A stretch of DNA of 64,000 bases from Parvularcula sp964219355 (GTDB lineage Bacteria > Pseudomonadota > Alphaproteobacteria > Caulobacterales > Parvularculaceae): the NCBI GenBank assembly GCA_964219355.1, contig CAXPOZ010000001.1:62001-126000 (forward strand). Direction: 5' to 3'. This document shows positions 17,970-25,950 of the stretch, one piece after another. Made by a program: the position numbers and the translations under genes. Numbering within the stretch: position 1 is the first letter of the stretch; the number at the start of each line of letters is the position of its first letter. The notes beneath the pieces were generated by a model. That model did no database searches. It was not told where the DNA came from and saw only the letters and a list, made by a program, of their open reading frames with translations.

Positions 17970-18187
17970 CAGCCTTGCCCTGCGGAGACATCATCAGTTT
18001 CAAACAGTGCACGGATTTCTTCCGCACGCCAGACTGTTATACGGGAACCAATCTTAGTCGGCTTCGGGAAACATCCATCTTTAACGCCTGCCCACCAGGT
18101 ACTCTTACTGACAGGAATTGGCCCAATGGGCCCGAGGATTTGAGAAAGCCGGACAAAACCGGTCTTAGGAAATTGTGGTTGATCCAT
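17969..18187 (-). CDS. AlpA-family phage/island regulator
   Basis: A 72-residue MerR-like winged HTH of the AlpA/Prophage CP4-57 type: GFVRLSQIL, SKSTWWAGVKDGCFPKP, RITVWRAEEIRALFE. AlpA proteins usually activate the excision or integrase genes of P4-like islands. The start at 18187 is preferred because GAGGAG lies 7 bases upstream; an upstream in-frame start would add 19 unconserved residues. It sits between the integrase block and the HTH gene, the usual place for this regulator. Confidence 0.85.
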   Translation of the reverse strand: MDQPQFPKTGFVRLSQILGPIGPIPVSKSTWWAGVKDGCFPKPTKIGSRITVWRAEEIRALFETDDVSAGQG

Positions 18188-18274
18188 TCTGGCGCTCCTC
18201 AGATTTGTTGGAACGCCAGTGATTTGGATCGGATTAGAACTCACAGGTGTGAGGCGTGGGTATCAGAAAAGGAA

Positions 18275-19069
18275 TTAGGTATCCGATTTTCCTTTATCGG
18301 ACGTTTGAGAGGCTAGAATAAATGCGCGATCGAGATGCTTTTTGATAGTGCCCCTATCGATCGCGAGCCCTTCTAAATCGAGGTCGTGCATTATGTTTGT
18401 AAGCGAGTTTCGATCCCTCTCTGTCTTGTCCGGGGAGTATCCGTACTTCCTCCGAGACATCGCCACTAGGAGCTTCGAGATACTTTCGTCAGCCAGCTTC
18501 TGATTATGGTCTGTCGTTGAGTGGTCACAAAGCGGCTCCACATGATCTGGCGAGACCGCACAATTGGCACCATCCACTTGATACAACATACCACGATATC
18601 GAAAACGGAAATCCTTCCAGTCAATTCTTTCGGATCTGATCTCGCTTTTTGGAACGGGGATTAGTTTGTTGAGGTCAGATGGAAGGTATGATTTTGTGCC
18701 TGGTAGCACCTCTTTCAGATCGCCTGATGTCTGTTCCTCCTCAACATAGCGATGCCAGATCGTGTCGGAATTAATCGCCAAAGCGGCGTCTTCAATTTCA
18801 TCCGGGCTTTTTGTGACCACTCTTAGAATAAGCTTTGACCAAAGGGTCATCCGGCCTGCTCGGAGTGCGGACAACAAGTTAATTCGTGCCATACGGAATT
18901 CGTCTGTCGACACATCAGGGATGTCTCCGATGGCTCGCGCTTCTTCGACTGTTTGCCAAGGGGTATGGTCCTGAATGTATCTGACCGCATGAGTAATCGG
19001 CATCAGGATGTCTGGTGGCGACTTCATCCAGTTTTCCCATCTCGCATCGCTGATGTTATTTCCGTCCAC
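18275..19069 (-). CDS. Unknown island protein overlapping the integrase 3' end
   Basis: A 264-residue protein I cannot assign. The sequence is soluble, mixed charge, with a central region RIDWKDFRFRYRGMLYQVDG and a C-terminal helical part (GLAIDRGTIKKHLDRAF) that could be DNA-binding. Its first 46 bp lie within the end of the integrase gene in another frame, so it is probably coexpressed with the integrase. Function unknown. Confidence 0.6.
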   Translation of the reverse strand: MDGNNISDARWENWMKSPPDILMPITHAVRYIQDHTPWQTVEEARAIGDIPDVSTDEFRMARINLLSALRAGRMTLWSKLILRVVTKSPDEIEDAALAINSDTIWHRYVEEEQTSGDLKEVLPGTKSYLPSDLNKLIPVPKSEIRSERIDWKDFRFRYRGMLYQVDGANCAVSPDHVEPLCDHSTTDHNQKLADESISKLLVAMSRRKYGYSPDKTERDRNSLTNIMHDLDLEGLAIDRGTIKKHLDRAFILASQTSDKGKSDT

Positions 19070-20220
19070 CAGTCCACCATCTTCACCCGTTCATCCCAGA
19101 ACTCCGACCGGGCATAGGCCGCACGAACGGCATTCTTTTCTGCATGGGCGAGTGCGCGTTCGATCGCGTCGGGGTGCCATTTGCCACTTTCATTAGCGAG
19201 CGTGGCAAAGGTCGCACGAAAGCCATGCGACGTGTGCTCATCTTTACCGTACCCCATACGGCGCAGCGCTTGGTTGAGCGTGTTCTCACTCATGGGACGG
19301 ACATTCGAGGTCAGCGCCGGGAACAGGAACTCACTATTCCCAGTGAGGCGCCGCAGCTCCTCCAGCAGATCAACCGCTGCCGCTGACAAGGGCACACGAT
19401 GGGGACGCCCCATCTTCATCCGCTCCTCAGGGACGGACCAGATACGCTTTTCGAAATCGAACTCTTCCCATTTTGCCTGTCGCAGCTCTCCCGGCCGTGG
19501 AGCAAGCAAGGCGATGAGCTTGAGGGCATATTTGGTGGTAAGCTGACCATCATAGGCGTCGATCGAACGCAGCAGTTCGCCGAATTTTTCCGGATCCGTG
19601 ATCGCGGCATGAGATTTCGTCCGCCTCGTCGCAATTGCCCCGCGCAGGCCAGGAGTCGGGTCAGCATCAAGCCAGCCGAGCGCAATCCCGAACCGCAAGA
19701 CTGAACCAATCACGGTTTTCAGCCGCTTGGCGTTTTCAAGATTACCCTTTGCCTCTTCCCGCTGGAGCGTCTTCAGGATCAGGGGTGCTTTGACCTTATC
19801 TGCGGGGACATCGCCAAAATCCGCGTTGGCCATATCAAGAAGCCAACGGTTCTTCCGGATCGTCACCAGTTTGATGCCGTCGCGTTTTTTCTTTTCGAGA
19901 TAGGCGGTCGCCAAGGCAGCGAATGTCCTTTCCTCCGTGGCCTCCTTTTCTGCTCTCTCCAGCTTCCTGATCACAGATGGATCCACGGATGCTGCCAGCT
20001 TGGATTTCGCATCATCTCTAGCCATGCGGGCAGCCCGCAGGGGCACGTCAGGATATGCGCCGAGTGAGAGCAGTTTCTCTTTGCCATCGAAGCGATATTT
20101 CAGGCGCCAGAGCTTTGATCCCTTCGGCGTAATCTGGAGGAACAAGCCGCCTCCGTCGCCCAATTTGTAGGGTTTCTCTGTCGGTTTGGCGGTTCGGATC
20201 TGGCGGTCTGTCAGGGGCAT
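19024..20220 (-). CDS. P4-type tyrosine integrase
   Basis: A 398-residue site-specific recombinase of the P4/DUF4102 class. The N-terminal arm-binding domain is clear (MPLTDRQIRTAKPTEKPYKL, GDGGGLFLQI, GAYPDVPLRAAR). The catalytic domain has the arginine in APRPGELRQAKW (about 243), HGFR (about 331) and the nucleophilic tyrosine in VRAAYARSEFW (about 369). The gene begins about 180 bp from the tRNA-Leu gene, reading away from it, as in islands that use the tRNA 3' end as attB. It catalyses integration and excision of the island. Confidence 0.95.
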   Translation of the reverse strand: MPLTDRQIRTAKPTEKPYKLGDGGGLFLQITPKGSKLWRLKYRFDGKEKLLSLGAYPDVPLRAARMARDDAKSKLAASVDPSVIRKLERAEKEATEERTFAALATAYLEKKKRDGIKLVTIRKNRWLLDMANADFGDVPADKVKAPLILKTLQREEAKGNLENAKRLKTVIGSVLRFGIALGWLDADPTPGLRGAIATRRTKSHAAITDPEKFGELLRSIDAYDGQLTTKYALKLIALLAPRPGELRQAKWEEFDFEKRIWSVPEERMKMGRPHRVPLSAAAVDLLEELRRLTGNSEFLFPALTSNVRPMSENTLNQALRRMGYGKDEHTSHGFRATFATLANESGKWHPDAIERALAHAEKNAVRAAYARSEFWDERVKMVDWWTEITSAMRDGKTG

Positions 20221-20230
20221 GGATCAAGCT

Positions 20231-20291
20231 GGGGGTACTTTCACCCCTGCGATCAGGGGGTATTCTTAGATACCCCCAATTATACCCCCAA
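20231..20291. repeat. GGGGGTA / TACCCCC heptamer cluster at the integrase end
   Basis: Inverted copies GGGGGTA at 20231 and 20256 and direct copies TACCCCCAA at 20271 and 20283 lie between the integrase start and the att repeat. They match the motif at the left end of the island. Arm-type integrase sites or an integrase-promoter operator are the likely readings. Confidence 0.5.
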
Positions 20292-20310
20292 ATGCACTGG
20301 ATTTCCAAGG

Positions 20311-20422
20311 ATGCCCCCGGACCACGCCGGATGACACTCCACCTATCCATCTTGTTTTTATTGAGTTTTTGGATTTGTCCGGAGGGTCTCAAACCCTAAA
20401 ATGGTGCCCAGAAGAGGACTCG
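20311..20422 (+). repeat. Right attachment repeat overlapping the tRNA-Leu 3' end
   Basis: Counterpart of 2190-2299. It includes the intact 3' end of tRNA-Leu (20402-20422) plus about 90 bp of downstream sequence. Because the integrase lies just inside it, this is the tRNA-proximal att site. Confidence 0.75.
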
Positions 20423-20488
20423 AACCTCCACGTCCATACGGACACCAGCACCTGAAGCTGGCGCGTCTACCAATTCCGCCATCTGGGC
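20402..20488 (-). tRNA. tRNA-Leu(CAG)
   Basis: An 87-nt cloverleaf with an encoded CCA end. The acceptor stem is GCCCAGA/TCTGGGC. The anticodon stem GCCAGC/GCTGGT carries the loop TTCAGGT, giving anticodon CAG. The variable arm is long, as in leucine tRNAs, and the T arm has GGTTCGAGTCC. It is the integration target of the island and remains intact. Confidence 0.96.
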
Positions 20489-20596
20489 ATGCCGAGCCGC
20501 GGGGAATATGCTCTCGCAAGCGCGCTGTCAAACCCTAGTTTTCAGCCCGACGCTATATTAGCGTCCCCCTCGAAACCCCTGAGGGAGACCCGCCCC

Positions 20597-21715
20597 ATGC
20601 CCCGCTTTACCGCCGCGCTGGCCGCGCTCTTCTTCCTCCTGCCCCTGCCCGCCCGCGCGCAGGACAGCACCCTCGCCGACCTCCTGTCGGACGCCCGCGA
20701 GGAAGCCGGCCTTATCGGCATGGGCGCCGCCGTCATGGTCGAGGGTGAGATCGTCGCGCTGGCCGTTGATGGCGAGCGCATCAAGGGCAAAGGCGACATG
20801 CTCTCCCGCGACGATGTCTGGCATCTCGGCTCGATCACGAAATCCATGACCGGCACATTGATTGCGACAATGGTCGAAGACGGCACGCTGAGCTTTGAAA
20901 CGACGATCGGTGATGTCTATGGCGAGGCGGCTGATGAAAGCTGGCGCGGGGTCACGCTGAGCCAGCTTCTCACCCACACATCGGGCGCGCCGGGCAATTT
21001 CTCCCTGATCGATATGCTGTCTGATAATCCGGAAACCCGGACAGGTATCTCGCGCCAGCGTCAGGCCAAGGTTGAGAAGATGATCAGCGCCCCCCTGCCG
21101 GGTAAGAGCGGTGAGTTTCTTTACTCGAATGTCGGCTTCACCATTGCCGGGGCAATGGCGGAAAAGGCCGCAGACGGAACACCCTGGGAAGAGCTCCTCT
21201 CAGAGCGCGTCTTCACCCCGCTGGGGATTGAGATCAGTTTCGGCCCGCCGACCGGCGAGGCAGCCCCTTGGGGTCACGCCAAGGGGATCTTCGGCAAGTC
21301 ACCCAGGAACCCGGCCGCCCGCGCCGACAATCCCGCCTTTATCGGCCCGGCTGGGACAGCCGCCCTGCCGCTCGCTGATCTGTTGCGATACGGACAGGCG
21401 CATCTCTCCCAAGACCCCGCCCTTCTCTCCCGCGCAAGCTATGATCTTCTGCATACCCCGCCCAGCCGGAATGAAGAGACAGGCTTCGGCTATGCCTATG
21501 GCTGGGTCTCGGACCCCTCGGGCGGCGGCTATGGTGCCGGACCGATCATCTGGCACAATGGTTCGAACACATATTGGTATGCGCTCCTGATCCTCGTGCC
21601 TGATGAGCGCGCGGTGATCGCACTGGTCACCAATGATGGGGATCTCGAGAACGCCGAGCCCGCCTTCCAGAAGCTGGCCGCCCGCATCGCGCAGGATTTC
21701 GACCTCACCCCCTGA
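20597..21715 (+). CDS. Serine beta-lactamase-family hydrolase, secreted
   Basis: A 372-residue protein with a signal peptide (RFTAALAALFFLLPLPARA, cut before QDS). It has the class C beta-lactamase/penicillin-binding fold: S79-x-x-K82 in GSITKSM, Y176-S-N178, and a HNG motif near residue 320 in place of KTG. Proteins of this family are esterases, D-amino peptidases or lactamases; the substrate cannot be predicted. The start at 20597 is chosen for the signal peptide and the GAGGGAGA upstream; a longer frame reaching back towards the tRNA is not credible. It is the first chromosomal gene beyond the island. Confidence 0.85.
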   Translation: MPRFTAALAALFFLLPLPARAQDSTLADLLSDAREEAGLIGMGAAVMVEGEIVALAVDGERIKGKGDMLSRDDVWHLGSITKSMTGTLIATMVEDGTLSFETTIGDVYGEAADESWRGVTLSQLLTHTSGAPGNFSLIDMLSDNPETRTGISRQRQAKVEKMISAPLPGKSGEFLYSNVGFTIAGAMAEKAADGTPWEELLSERVFTPLGIEISFGPPTGEAAPWGHAKGIFGKSPRNPAARADNPAFIGPAGTAALPLADLLRYGQAHLSQDPALLSRASYDLLHTPPSRNEETGFGYAYGWVSDPSGGGYGAGPIIWHNGSNTYWYALLILVPDERAVIALVTNDGDLENAEPAFQKLAARIAQDFDLTP

Positions 21716-21761
21716 GGGAGAGGCTGGACATAGGGACCAAAGCGCAGCCACCTTCAACACC

Positions 21762-22958
21762 ATGACGGAAAAGAAAAAACAGCCCGGACCGCCCCGCAGC
21801 GTCGCAGCCGCCTTTTACGGGCTGGGTCTGACGATCATCGTCTTTTTCATCCTCTGGGTCGCGCAAGGCATTCTCGTGCCGCTGATCGTGGCGGCATTGC
21901 TCTCCTTCCTGATCGTCTCGGTAAAGAACGGCCTCGACCGGGTGCCCGGCATCGGCCGCTTTATGCCGGGGGCGGTCAATTTCGGCCTCTCCTTTGTGAT
22001 CATTGTTGGCATCCTCCTCGTGATCAGCCTGATCGTACGAGAGAATGCTCAAGCCGTTCTTGAGAAGGCACCTGAATATCAGACACGGCTGGGGGAACTG
22101 GCGACTGGTTTTGTCAGCTGGGCGGAGGGACGGTCATGGATGTCGCAGGACGCCGTCGAGGCCATGGCCGACTTCCTTGACGGTCTACAGGGCGGCATGG
22201 CGGCGATCGACGGGAAGGACATTCCTGCTGACGCCGGCTCGGGCTTGCGCTCTCAGGCTTTTGCCGCGGCGCGCGGCGCGATTGCGTCGGCAACCACGGC
22301 GGCCAGCACATTGCTGGGCAATATCGTCACCGTCTTTCTTTATACGGCCTTTATCCTGATCGAACGGGGGCGTTTCTCGCGCAAGCTGACCCGCATGGCC
22401 GGCTCGGTCGCCGTGCGCCACCGGATCGACAACGCGATCGACGATGTCACCCGCCTCATCCGCACCTATGTGACGATGAAGACGCTGATCAATCTGACAG
22501 TCGCGAGTATCTCCTTTGTCCTCATGCTGGCGCTGGGCACGGACTTTGCGGGCTTCTGGGCATTGCTGATTTTCGTCTTCGGCTATGTTCCCATTGTCGG
22601 GGCAGTGATCGCGATCTCCCTGCCTGTCCTTCTCACTTTGCTGGCACCAGATGGGGGCTTGGGGAAAGCTGCCCTCACCCTCCTCCTTCTTGCCGGGGCG
22701 GAACAGTCGATCAGCTCCTTTGTCGAGCCGCGAGTGATGGGCAAGAGCCTTAACCTCTCGCCCCTCGTCATCCTTATATCGCTAGCAACATGGGGATCAA
22801 TCTGGGGCTTTGCCGGGATGCTGCTTTCCGTACCGCTAACGGTTGTCGCGCTGATCACGCTGTCTCAGTTCGAGGCGACCCGGCCTATTGCGATCATGCT
22901 GTCCGACAACGGAGAAATTGCGCCCCTCGCCAGCCATGACGAGGAAAGCACTGCCTGA
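21762..22958 (+). CDS. AI-2E (PerM) family membrane transporter
   Basis: A 398-residue membrane protein with about eight hydrophobic segments: paired helices at both ends (GLGLTIIVFFILWVAQGILV; LISLATWGSIWGFAGMLLSV) and a polar segment in the middle. This is the PerM/TqsA layout. Members export small molecules or act as ion antiporters; the substrate here is unknown. The chosen ATG lies 46 bp after the hydrolase stop; longer frames overlap that gene without family similarity. Confidence 0.85.
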   Translation: MTEKKKQPGPPRSVAAAFYGLGLTIIVFFILWVAQGILVPLIVAALLSFLIVSVKNGLDRVPGIGRFMPGAVNFGLSFVIIVGILLVISLIVRENAQAVLEKAPEYQTRLGELATGFVSWAEGRSWMSQDAVEAMADFLDGLQGGMAAIDGKDIPADAGSGLRSQAFAAARGAIASATTAASTLLGNIVTVFLYTAFILIERGRFSRKLTRMAGSVAVRHRIDNAIDDVTRLIRTYVTMKTLINLTVASISFVLMLALGTDFAGFWALLIFVFGYVPIVGAVIAISLPVLLTLLAPDGGLGKAALTLLLLAGAEQSISSFVEPRVMGKSLNLSPLVILISLATWGSIWGFAGMLLSVPLTVVALITLSQFEATRPIAIMLSDNGEIAPLASHDEESTA

Positions 22959-23546
22959 CTACTCCTCCCCGCATGGAATGCGCGTGGCAGCCAGTTTGAA
23001 TTGCGGTTGCCATTCGCCATTCTCATCAGGGACATAGCTGATGCGCGCCCAGTGGTCTTCATCTTCAATATGGAAGGTGGCCTTGAACTCAGGCCGTTCG
23101 GGATAGACCTGCCACATGGTCAGCACACCATCCATAACCTTTGCGCGGAGATCCTGAACCTGTCGACCGGCGGTGGCGATCCACATCATGTCCCACTCGC
23201 CGTCTTCGGCATCCCACATGCGCACATTGATGCCTCTGCCTGTCTCGGGCTCGATGCCGGGGTCGCGGCCATACCATTCATCGACGATCGCCATGCCCTC
23301 AAGTCCATAATAGCCGTTCCAGCGGGCGGGCGTGCCGGGACGCGGAGGCGACCAAGCACCATTCTGCCAGGCATGGGCGGAAATAGTGTAATCCCCGATC
23401 AGGAAAGCGAATTGCGACAGCTCTTCGGGCGCGTTCTCATTCGGTGCGCCATAGTCACAGCGCGGCGGCGCAAGGTCACTTTGCGCCAAGGCAGGCACTA
23501 GCCCGAGGCCCATTGTACAAGCGGCAGTCAGAAGGCTCTTTTTCAT
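22959..23546 (-). CDS. Secreted DUF1579-like protein
   Basis: A 195-residue protein with a signal peptide (MKKSLLTAACTMGLGLVPALAQ). The rest is rich in Trp and aromatic beta strands (GEWDMMWIATAGRQ, DEDHWARISYVPDENGEWQ), which suggests a lipocalin-like barrel of the DUF1579 kind. AAGGGGA precedes the ATG. It converges on the AI-2E transporter gene with no gap. No specific function is proposed. Confidence 0.7.
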   Translation of the reverse strand: MKKSLLTAACTMGLGLVPALAQSDLAPPRCDYGAPNENAPEELSQFAFLIGDYTISAHAWQNGAWSPPRPGTPARWNGYYGLEGMAIVDEWYGRDPGIEPETGRGINVRMWDAEDGEWDMMWIATAGRQVQDLRAKVMDGVLTMWQVYPERPEFKATFHIEDEDHWARISYVPDENGEWQPQFKLAATRIPCGEE

Positions 23547-23590
23547 CGTCTCGTCCCCTTTTGCTCGCCACTATGACACAGCTTTGTCCC

Positions 23591-24487
23591 CTACCCCTCA
23601 ACTGCGAGCAGTTCGGCCAGGGCCCGCGCCTCTGCCTCCCGACCGGAGCCATGCCGCCACGCGAGCCCCAGATCGCGGCTCGGCCGATGCCCGCCCTTGT
23701 CGATGACGGGAATTGTGACGACCCCGGACATTTTCGCTAACCCATGATCAACAGCGAGCTGCGGCATCAGGGTCGTCCCAACATCGCTTGCCACCATCTG
23801 CGCAAGGGTGAAGAGGCTCGTCGCCCCGAACGCGTCCGCCGTATCGCGCTGGCGCAGGGCGCAAGCATCGAGCGCATGATCGCGCAGGCAGTGCCCATCC
23901 TCAAGCAGGAGAAGCTTCTCACCGCTCAGCTCTTTGCTGGTGATCGAAGGCTTGTCCGCAAACGGATGGTTCTTTGAACAGGCGAAGACGAAAGGGTCCT
24001 CCCCAAAGATCAGCGTATCGAGCCCCTCGGTCTCGACCGGCATAGCAAGGACCGCAATATCGATCCGGCCCGCACGCAAACCGTCAATCAGATGATCGGT
24101 CAGCTCCTCTCGCAGATAGAGCCGCAATTCAGGATAGGCTTTAGCAAGCTTCGGCATCAGCTCGGGCAAAAGATAAGGCCCGATGGTCGGAATCAGCCCG
24201 AGCCGCAGATCACCAGTCAAAGGCGGGCGGCCCGCCGCGGCGCGCACCATGTCCTGGGACAGCCCGATGATCTCCTCGGCGCGTTTGGCCATATCCTCGC
24301 CCAGCGGGGTCAGGATGAAGCTGCGCGAGCTGCGGTCGACCAGCGGCGCATCAAGGACGCCTTCAAGCTCCTTGATGCCGGCGGAGAGCGTCGATTGTGA
24401 GACACAGCACTCCTCCGCGGCCCGCGAAAAGCTTTCATTCCGGACTAGGCTTGTGAAAAACTGCAATTGTCTGAGGGTCGGCAGCAA
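23591..24487 (-). CDS. oxyR: OxyR, peroxide-sensing LysR regulator
   Basis: A 298-residue LysR-type protein. The N-terminal winged HTH (LRQLQFFTSLVRNESFSRAA) is followed by a substrate-like domain with the redox pair C200 and C209 in EDGHCLRDHALDAC, matching Cys199/Cys208 of E. coli OxyR. Oxidation by H2O2 should form a disulfide and activate transcription. The start is a TTG with GGAGAG six bases upstream. It is divergent from ahpC, its expected target, and a TATCG-N7-CGATA palindrome lies between them. Confidence 0.93.
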   Translation of the reverse strand: MLPTLRQLQFFTSLVRNESFSRAAEECCVSQSTLSAGIKELEGVLDAPLVDRSSRSFILTPLGEDMAKRAEEIIGLSQDMVRAAAGRPPLTGDLRLGLIPTIGPYLLPELMPKLAKAYPELRLYLREELTDHLIDGLRAGRIDIAVLAMPVETEGLDTLIFGEDPFVFACSKNHPFADKPSITSKELSGEKLLLLEDGHCLRDHALDACALRQRDTADAFGATSLFTLAQMVASDVGTTLMPQLAVDHGLAKMSGVVTIPVIDKGGHRPSRDLGLAWRHGSGREAEARALAELLAVEG

Positions 24488-24499
24488 GGGCGGCTCTCC

Positions 24500-24516
24500 T
24501 ATCGACTATTTCGATA
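24500..24516. promoter_or_regulatory. Candidate OxyR/LysR operator
   Basis: A perfect inverted repeat, TATCG-N7-CGATA, in the oxyR-ahpC intergenic region. It has the T-N11-A form of LysR boxes and resembles half of an extended OxyR site. Its position 12 bp from the oxyR start codon fits autorepression and ahpC activation. Confidence 0.55.
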
Positions 24517-24634
24517 CTAACATACCGCATAATCTATTTGCCCGCAGGCATGCAACAGCCCATATCCCCCTTGCAGCGAGGGCGTAACTTCGGCTGCGCG
24601 ACACACGAACACTTGAGAGATATTGGAGATTGCG

Positions 24635-25180
24635 ATGCTTGGCGTTGGCGACAAACTGCCGGAATTCAAAGTGACGGGCGTGAAGCCCGGCTTCAACCAG
24701 ATCGAAGAAAACGGCGAGAGCGCTTTTGAGGACGTCACTCAGGACAGCTTCTCGGGCAAATGGAAAGTCATCTATTTCTATCCGAAGGATTTCACCTTCG
24801 TCTGCCCGACTGAGATTGCCGAGTTCGGCCGCCTCGCAAAAGAATTCGAAGACCGTGACGCTGTCGTCCTTGGCGGCTCCTCGGACAACGAATTCGTGAA
24901 ACTGGCATGGCGCCGCGACCATGCTGACCTCGACAAGCACCCGGCATGGCAGTTTGCCGACACGACCGGTGCCCTGATCGACGGCCTCGGCATCCGCTCG
25001 CCGGAAGGCGTTGCCCTGCGCGCGACCTTCATCGTCGACCCGCACAACGTCATTCAGCACGTTTATGTGAACAATCTGAATGTCGGTCGGAACCCGCAAG
25101 ACACTCTGCGCGTTCTTGATGGACTGCAAACGGACGAGCTTTGTCCGTGTAACCGCCCCCTCGGCGGCGACACGCTCTAA
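24635..25180 (+). CDS. ahpC: AhpC-type 2-Cys peroxiredoxin
   Basis: A 181-residue cytoplasmic peroxidase that reduces H2O2 and organic peroxides. The peroxidatic Cys57 lies in DFTFVCPTE, and resolving-type cysteines 170 and 172 lie in ELCPCNRPLGGD. The ATG at 24635 has GGAG six bases upstream; a TTG four codons earlier is less likely. It is the first gene of the ahpC-ahpD unit, divergent from oxyR. No AhpF is nearby, in keeping with the use of AhpD as reductant. Confidence 0.95.
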   Translation: MLGVGDKLPEFKVTGVKPGFNQIEENGESAFEDVTQDSFSGKWKVIYFYPKDFTFVCPTEIAEFGRLAKEFEDRDAVVLGGSSDNEFVKLAWRRDHADLDKHPAWQFADTTGALIDGLGIRSPEGVALRATFIVDPHNVIQHVYVNNLNVGRNPQDTLRVLDGLQTDELCPCNRPLGGDTL

Positions 25181-25235
25181 ATCGTCCCCCGATAAGCTGC
25201 GCGCATTCCCCCCTGCTTAAAGCGCGCGCTTGTTA

Positions 25236-25293
25236 GAGAAGTACCGGGCAACTGCCTCCCCCCCTGCCCAAATGCCGTTGCCCGGTGCTTCTC
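25236..25293 (+). promoter_or_regulatory. Long stem-loop between ahpC and ahpD
   Basis: Two 17-base arms (25236-25252 and 25277-25293) pair completely in RNA, with one U-G pair, around a 24-base pyrimidine-rich loop. There is no T-run after it, so it is not a standard terminator. An mRNA-stabilising or processing hairpin that sets the ahpC:ahpD ratio is one reading. Confidence 0.6.
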
Positions 25294-25361
25294 CACATTC
25301 TTCGTAAAATCAGCCTAGACAGAGACCGGCGCGATCCCACGCTGCCGGATGGAGAGAAACC

Positions 25362-25895
25362 ATGTCGATTGAATCCCTGCGCGAGCAACTGCCTGACTAC
25401 GCCAAAGACATCCGCCTGAACCTCAGCAGTCTCGTCAATGAGACGCTGCTGAATGATCAGCAGAAATACGGCACTTTCCTTGCGACCGCGCTGGCCAGCC
25501 GGAATGCGGACGTCATCCGCGCGATTGCCGCCGAAGCCGAAGACAAGCTGAGCCCGGAAGCAGTAACTGCCGCCAAGGCCGCCGCCTCAATCATGGGCAT
25601 GAACAATATCTATTACCGCTTCTCCCACCTTGTGTCGGAGAAGACCTACCAGACCCTGCCGGCAAAACTCCGTATGCAGGTGATTGCCAATCCGGGTGTC
25701 GACAAGGTCGATTTCGAGCTTTGGTCGCTGGCGGTCTCCGCCATTAACGGCTGCGGCATGTGCCTCGACAGCCATGATGCGGTCGTGCGTAAGGGCGGGC
25801 TCTCGACCGAGCAGGTCCAGGCCGCTGTCCGCATCGCCTCGACTGTCCACGCTGCTGCTGCGACCCTTGATGGTGAAGCTGCACTTGCTGGCTAA
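25362..25895 (+). CDS. ahpD: AhpD alkyl hydroperoxidase reductase
   Basis: A 177-residue carboxymuconolactone-decarboxylase-fold protein with the AhpD centre C131-x-x-C134-x3-H138 in NGCGMCLDSH. In mycobacteria AhpD reduces AhpC using lipoamide-linked electrons; the same role is inferred here from the pairing with ahpC and the lack of ahpF. A Rho-independent terminator follows. Confidence 0.93.
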   Translation: MSIESLREQLPDYAKDIRLNLSSLVNETLLNDQQKYGTFLATALASRNADVIRAIAAEAEDKLSPEAVTAAKAAASIMGMNNIYYRFSHLVSEKTYQTLPAKLRMQVIANPGVDKVDFELWSLAVSAINGCGMCLDSHDAVVRKGGLSTEQVQAAVRIASTVHAAAATLDGEAALAG

Positions 25896-25924
25896 GCGTT
25901 AAACTGAAATTCCGTCTTCTGAGG

Positions 25925-25950
25925 AGCCCCGGTCACTGGCCGGGGCTTTT
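25925..25950 (+). terminator. Rho-independent terminator after ahpD
   Basis: The stem AGCCCCGG/CCGGGGCT with a short loop is followed by TTTT and a further T-run. It ends the ahpC-ahpD transcript. The stop codon of the convergent O-antigen ligase-like gene lies inside the hairpin. Confidence 0.85.

Larger units (their letters stand above)
2190..20422. mobile_element. Genomic island (~18 kb) integrated at tRNA-Leu(CAG)
   Basis: The unit is bounded by two imperfect direct repeats that include the tRNA-Leu 3' end. It carries a P4-type tyrosine integrase next to the tRNA, an AlpA-type regulator, and a block of methylase, helicase and nuclease genes. All genes point left, away from the tRNA. The base composition is visibly more AT-rich, especially 4.5-8 kb and 13.4-15.5 kb, than the flanking chromosome. 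There are no conjugation or capsid genes, so it is an integrative defence island rather than an ICE or complete prophage. The element's own transfer ability cannot be judged; the left repeat has decayed. Confidence 0.85.
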
